NCBI RefSeq assembly: GCF_014696135.1
Contig: NZ_JACJPP010000011.1
Coordinates: 1 to 64,000 of the forward strand
DNA: 64,000 nucleotides
Source: Nodosilinea sp. FACHB-141
Lineage (GTDB): Bacteria; Cyanobacteriota; Cyanobacteriia; Phormidesmidales; Phormidesmidaceae
Direction: 5' to 3'
Shown here piece by piece: positions 62,558 to 64,000 of this stretch. A program made the position numbers and the translations under genes. How positions within the stretch are numbered: position 1 is the stretch's first letter; every line of letters begins with the position of its first letter. A model generated the notes under the pieces. It did no database searches. It worked only from the letters and a program-made list of their open reading frames with translations, and had not been told where the DNA came from.

Positions 62558-62830
62558 ATGGCATTAACCAAGATTCAAGAGGCGCGCAGCCTGAGCGATG
62601 AAGAGCTGCTAAATGCGATCGCCGAAACCAAGCGTGAGCTATTTCAACTGCGATTTCAAAAAGCTACTCGCCAACTCGACAAGCAGGTGCATCAGTTTAA
62701 GCACCTCCGTCATCGTCTGTCTCAGCTTATGACGGTTCAGCGGGAACGCCAGCTAATTGCCCTAGAGGCAGAGGCAGAGGCCCAAGCCACCGCCGTGGCA
62801 GCAGCCACAACAGAATCGGTAACAGCGTAG
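62558..62830 (+). CDS. rpmC: 50S ribosomal protein L29
   Basis: A 90-residue protein with [28 protein letters not shown], the L29 core of about 65 residues. An extra Ala/Glu/Gln/Thr-rich tail of some 20 residues ([20 protein letters not shown]) follows, longer than in most L29 proteins. Confidence 0.96.
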   Translation: MALTKIQEARSLSDEELLNAIAETKRELFQLRFQKATRQLDKQVHQFKHLRHRLSQLMTVQRERQLIALEAEAEAQATAVAAATTESVTA

Positions 62831-62846
62831 GGAATAGGTGAATTAG

Positions 62847-63098
62847 ATGGCGGTTAAAGAACGAGTGGGAATGGTCGTCAGCAACAAGATGGACAAAACC
62901 GTCGTGGTTGCTGTGGAAAGTCGCACCTCCCATCCTAAGTACGGCAAGATTGTGGTGCGGACAAAGCGCTATAAGGCCCATGACGAAGAGAATACGTGCC
63001 AGGAAGGCGATCAGGTGCGAATTCTTGAAACCCGTCCCCTGAGCCGGACCAAGCGTTGGACGGTAGCTGACATTGTTAATCGTGCGGCAGACGCATAG
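62847..63098 (+). CDS. rpsQ: 30S ribosomal protein S17
   Basis: An 83-residue protein with [45 protein letters not shown] and [20 protein letters not shown], diagnostic for S17. Confidence 0.98.
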   Translation: MAVKERVGMVVSNKMDKTVVVAVESRTSHPKYGKIVVRTKRYKAHDEENTCQEGDQVRILETRPLSRTKRWTVADIVNRAADA

Positions 63099-63106
63099 GG
63101 GGAATT

Positions 63107-63472
63107 GTGATTCAGCAGGAATCGTACTTAAATGTGGCCGATAACAGCGGTGCCCGGAAGCTCATGTGCATTCGCGTACTGGGTGGTAATCGCCGCTATG
63201 CCGGAGTGGGTGATGTAATCATTGCTGTCGTCAAAGATGCACTGCCAAACATGGCCGTGAAAAAATCGGATGTAGTCCGGGCTGTAGTGGTTCGCACTAA
63301 GAAGGGCTTGCGCCGCAGTAGCGGTATGAGCATTCGTTTTGACGACAACGCGGCCGTGATTATTAACCAGGACGGCAATCCTAAAGGCACTCGCGTGTTT
63401 GGGCCAGTAGCCCGTGAGCTGCGCGACAAAAACTTCACCAAGATTGTGTCGCTGGCACCGGAGGTTCTGTAA
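63107..63472 (+). CDS. rplN: 50S ribosomal protein L14
   Basis: A 121-residue protein starting GTG ([27 protein letters not shown]) with the [14 protein letters not shown] and [28 protein letters not shown] motifs of L14. Its last base is shared with the first base of rplX. Confidence 0.98.
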   Translation: MIQQESYLNVADNSGARKLMCIRVLGGNRRYAGVGDVIIAVVKDALPNMAVKKSDVVRAVVVRTKKGLRRSSGMSIRFDDNAAVIINQDGNPKGTRVFGPVARELRDKNFTKIVSLAPEVL

Positions 63473-63819
63473 TGGCAACAACATCAAAGCAGCCCGTGCG
63501 CCATAAGGTGCATGTGCGCAAAGGAGATACCGTTCAGGTAATTGCTGGACGCGATCGCGGCAAGGTAGGTGAAGTGCTTACCGTTATTACTAAAACCAGC
63601 CAGGTGGTTGTTCAAGGCGTAAATATCCGCACCAAACACGTTAAGCCTCAGCAGGAAGGGGAATCGGGCCAGATTGTGACCCAAGAGGCTCCTATTCACA
63701 GCTCCAACGTCATGCTCTACTCCGAAAAGGAGAAAGTGGCCAGCCGAGTTGCCTACACCTTTACTGATGACGGTCGTAAGGTGCGGATGCTGAAAAAGAC
63801 CGGTGAAATCATTGATTAA
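63472..63819 (+). CDS. rplX: 50S ribosomal protein L24
   Basis: A 115-residue protein with the KOW motif [25 protein letters not shown] and [29 protein letters not shown], typical of L24. It overlaps rplN by one base (TAATG). Confidence 0.98.
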   Translation: MATTSKQPVRHKVHVRKGDTVQVIAGRDRGKVGEVLTVITKTSQVVVQGVNIRTKHVKPQQEGESGQIVTQEAPIHSSNVMLYSEKEKVASRVAYTFTDDGRKVRMLKKTGEIID

Positions 63820-63883
63820 GGCTTTTAGTCTTACGTTCATCCTCTAGTCCTGACCAAGCCCAGGAAAGCGATAGAAACGACCC

Positions 63884-64000
63884 ATGACCGACCAGTTAAA
63901 GACCATATACAAAGACACCGTTGTACCTAAGCTGATGGAACAGTTTAAGTACGACAACATTCACCAAGTTCCTAAGGTTGTTAAGGTGACCGTCAACCGG
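63884..64000 (+). CDS. rplE: 50S ribosomal protein L5, N-terminal part
   Basis: The first 39 codons ([20 protein letters not shown], then [19 protein letters not shown]) match the start of L5, which binds 5S rRNA. The gene is cut by the window edge. Its order after rplX is the standard one. Confidence 0.95.
   Translation, partial: MTDQLKTIYKDTVVPKLMEQFKYDNIHQVPKVVKVTVNR

Overview
The window comes from a cyanobacterial chromosome, most likely a filamentous Leptolyngbya/Nodosilinea-type organism (inference; no 16S is present to place it). The evidence is the repeated cyanobacterial palindrome HIP1 (GCGATCGC, for example at 747-754), the lineage-restricted genes ndhN, ldpA, psb27 and a Ycf45-like R3H ATPase, two Rbp-type RRM proteins, and several small conserved cyanobacterial proteins of unknown role. 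I see no tRNA, insertion sequence, prophage or CRISPR array.

Layout. 0-7.6 kb: 3' end of a 5S rRNA gene with its terminator, tsaE, an EVE-domain gene, an exbD without exbB, a membrane GTPase, an RRM protein, a GT25-like glycosyltransferase beside an AT-rich gene-poor stretch of about 0.8 kb, and pepA. 7.8-13.3 kb: lytic transglycosylase, DacB-type carboxypeptidase and a PGM1-type ATP-grasp ligase. 14-17.5 kb: a signalling pair, a REC-GGDEF(degenerate)-EAL protein and a GAF-PAS histidine kinase. 17.7-24.3 kb: stomatin/NfeD pair, a PP2C phosphatase with an N-terminal domain resembling a decayed kinase, small membrane proteins, a YdcF protein, a ROK kinase and a stress protein. 24.5-28.4 kb: the most accessory-looking part, with an orphan unknown gene, a DUF2199 gene, an array of about ten 21-bp units, small hypothetical genes and an unlisted 38-residue membrane ORF. 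28.4-46.8 kb: a Tat/lipoprotein binding protein, a radical SAM protein, a STAS protein, clpS, a CPBP protease, ppk, a five-repeat TM-helix channel-like protein, an M48-like protein that has lost its zinc motif, a TauE permease and an SbcD-like nuclease.

46.9-64.0 kb: ribosomal genes in two head-to-head blocks. On the minus strand are rpmJ-rpsM-rpsK-rpoA-rplQ-truA-rplM-rpsI-rpmE-prfA; on the plus strand are rplC-rplD-rplW-rplB-rpsS-rplV-rpsC-rplP-rpmC-rpsQ-rplN-rplX-rplE, the last cut by the window edge. Between them lie psb27, the R3H ATPase gene, ldpA and ndhN. In many cyanobacteria these ribosomal genes form one run joined through secY-adk-infA-rpmJ, so this arrangement looks like a break upstream of rpmJ. 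Each block has a good sigma70-like promoter, and the plus block has a long structured leader.

Most of the window is housekeeping. I found no convincing complete new system. The best leads are the 21-bp/heptapeptide repeat locus at 26.06-26.84 kb, the kinase-like/PP2C fusion, the M48-like pseudo-protease and the split ribosomal cluster.
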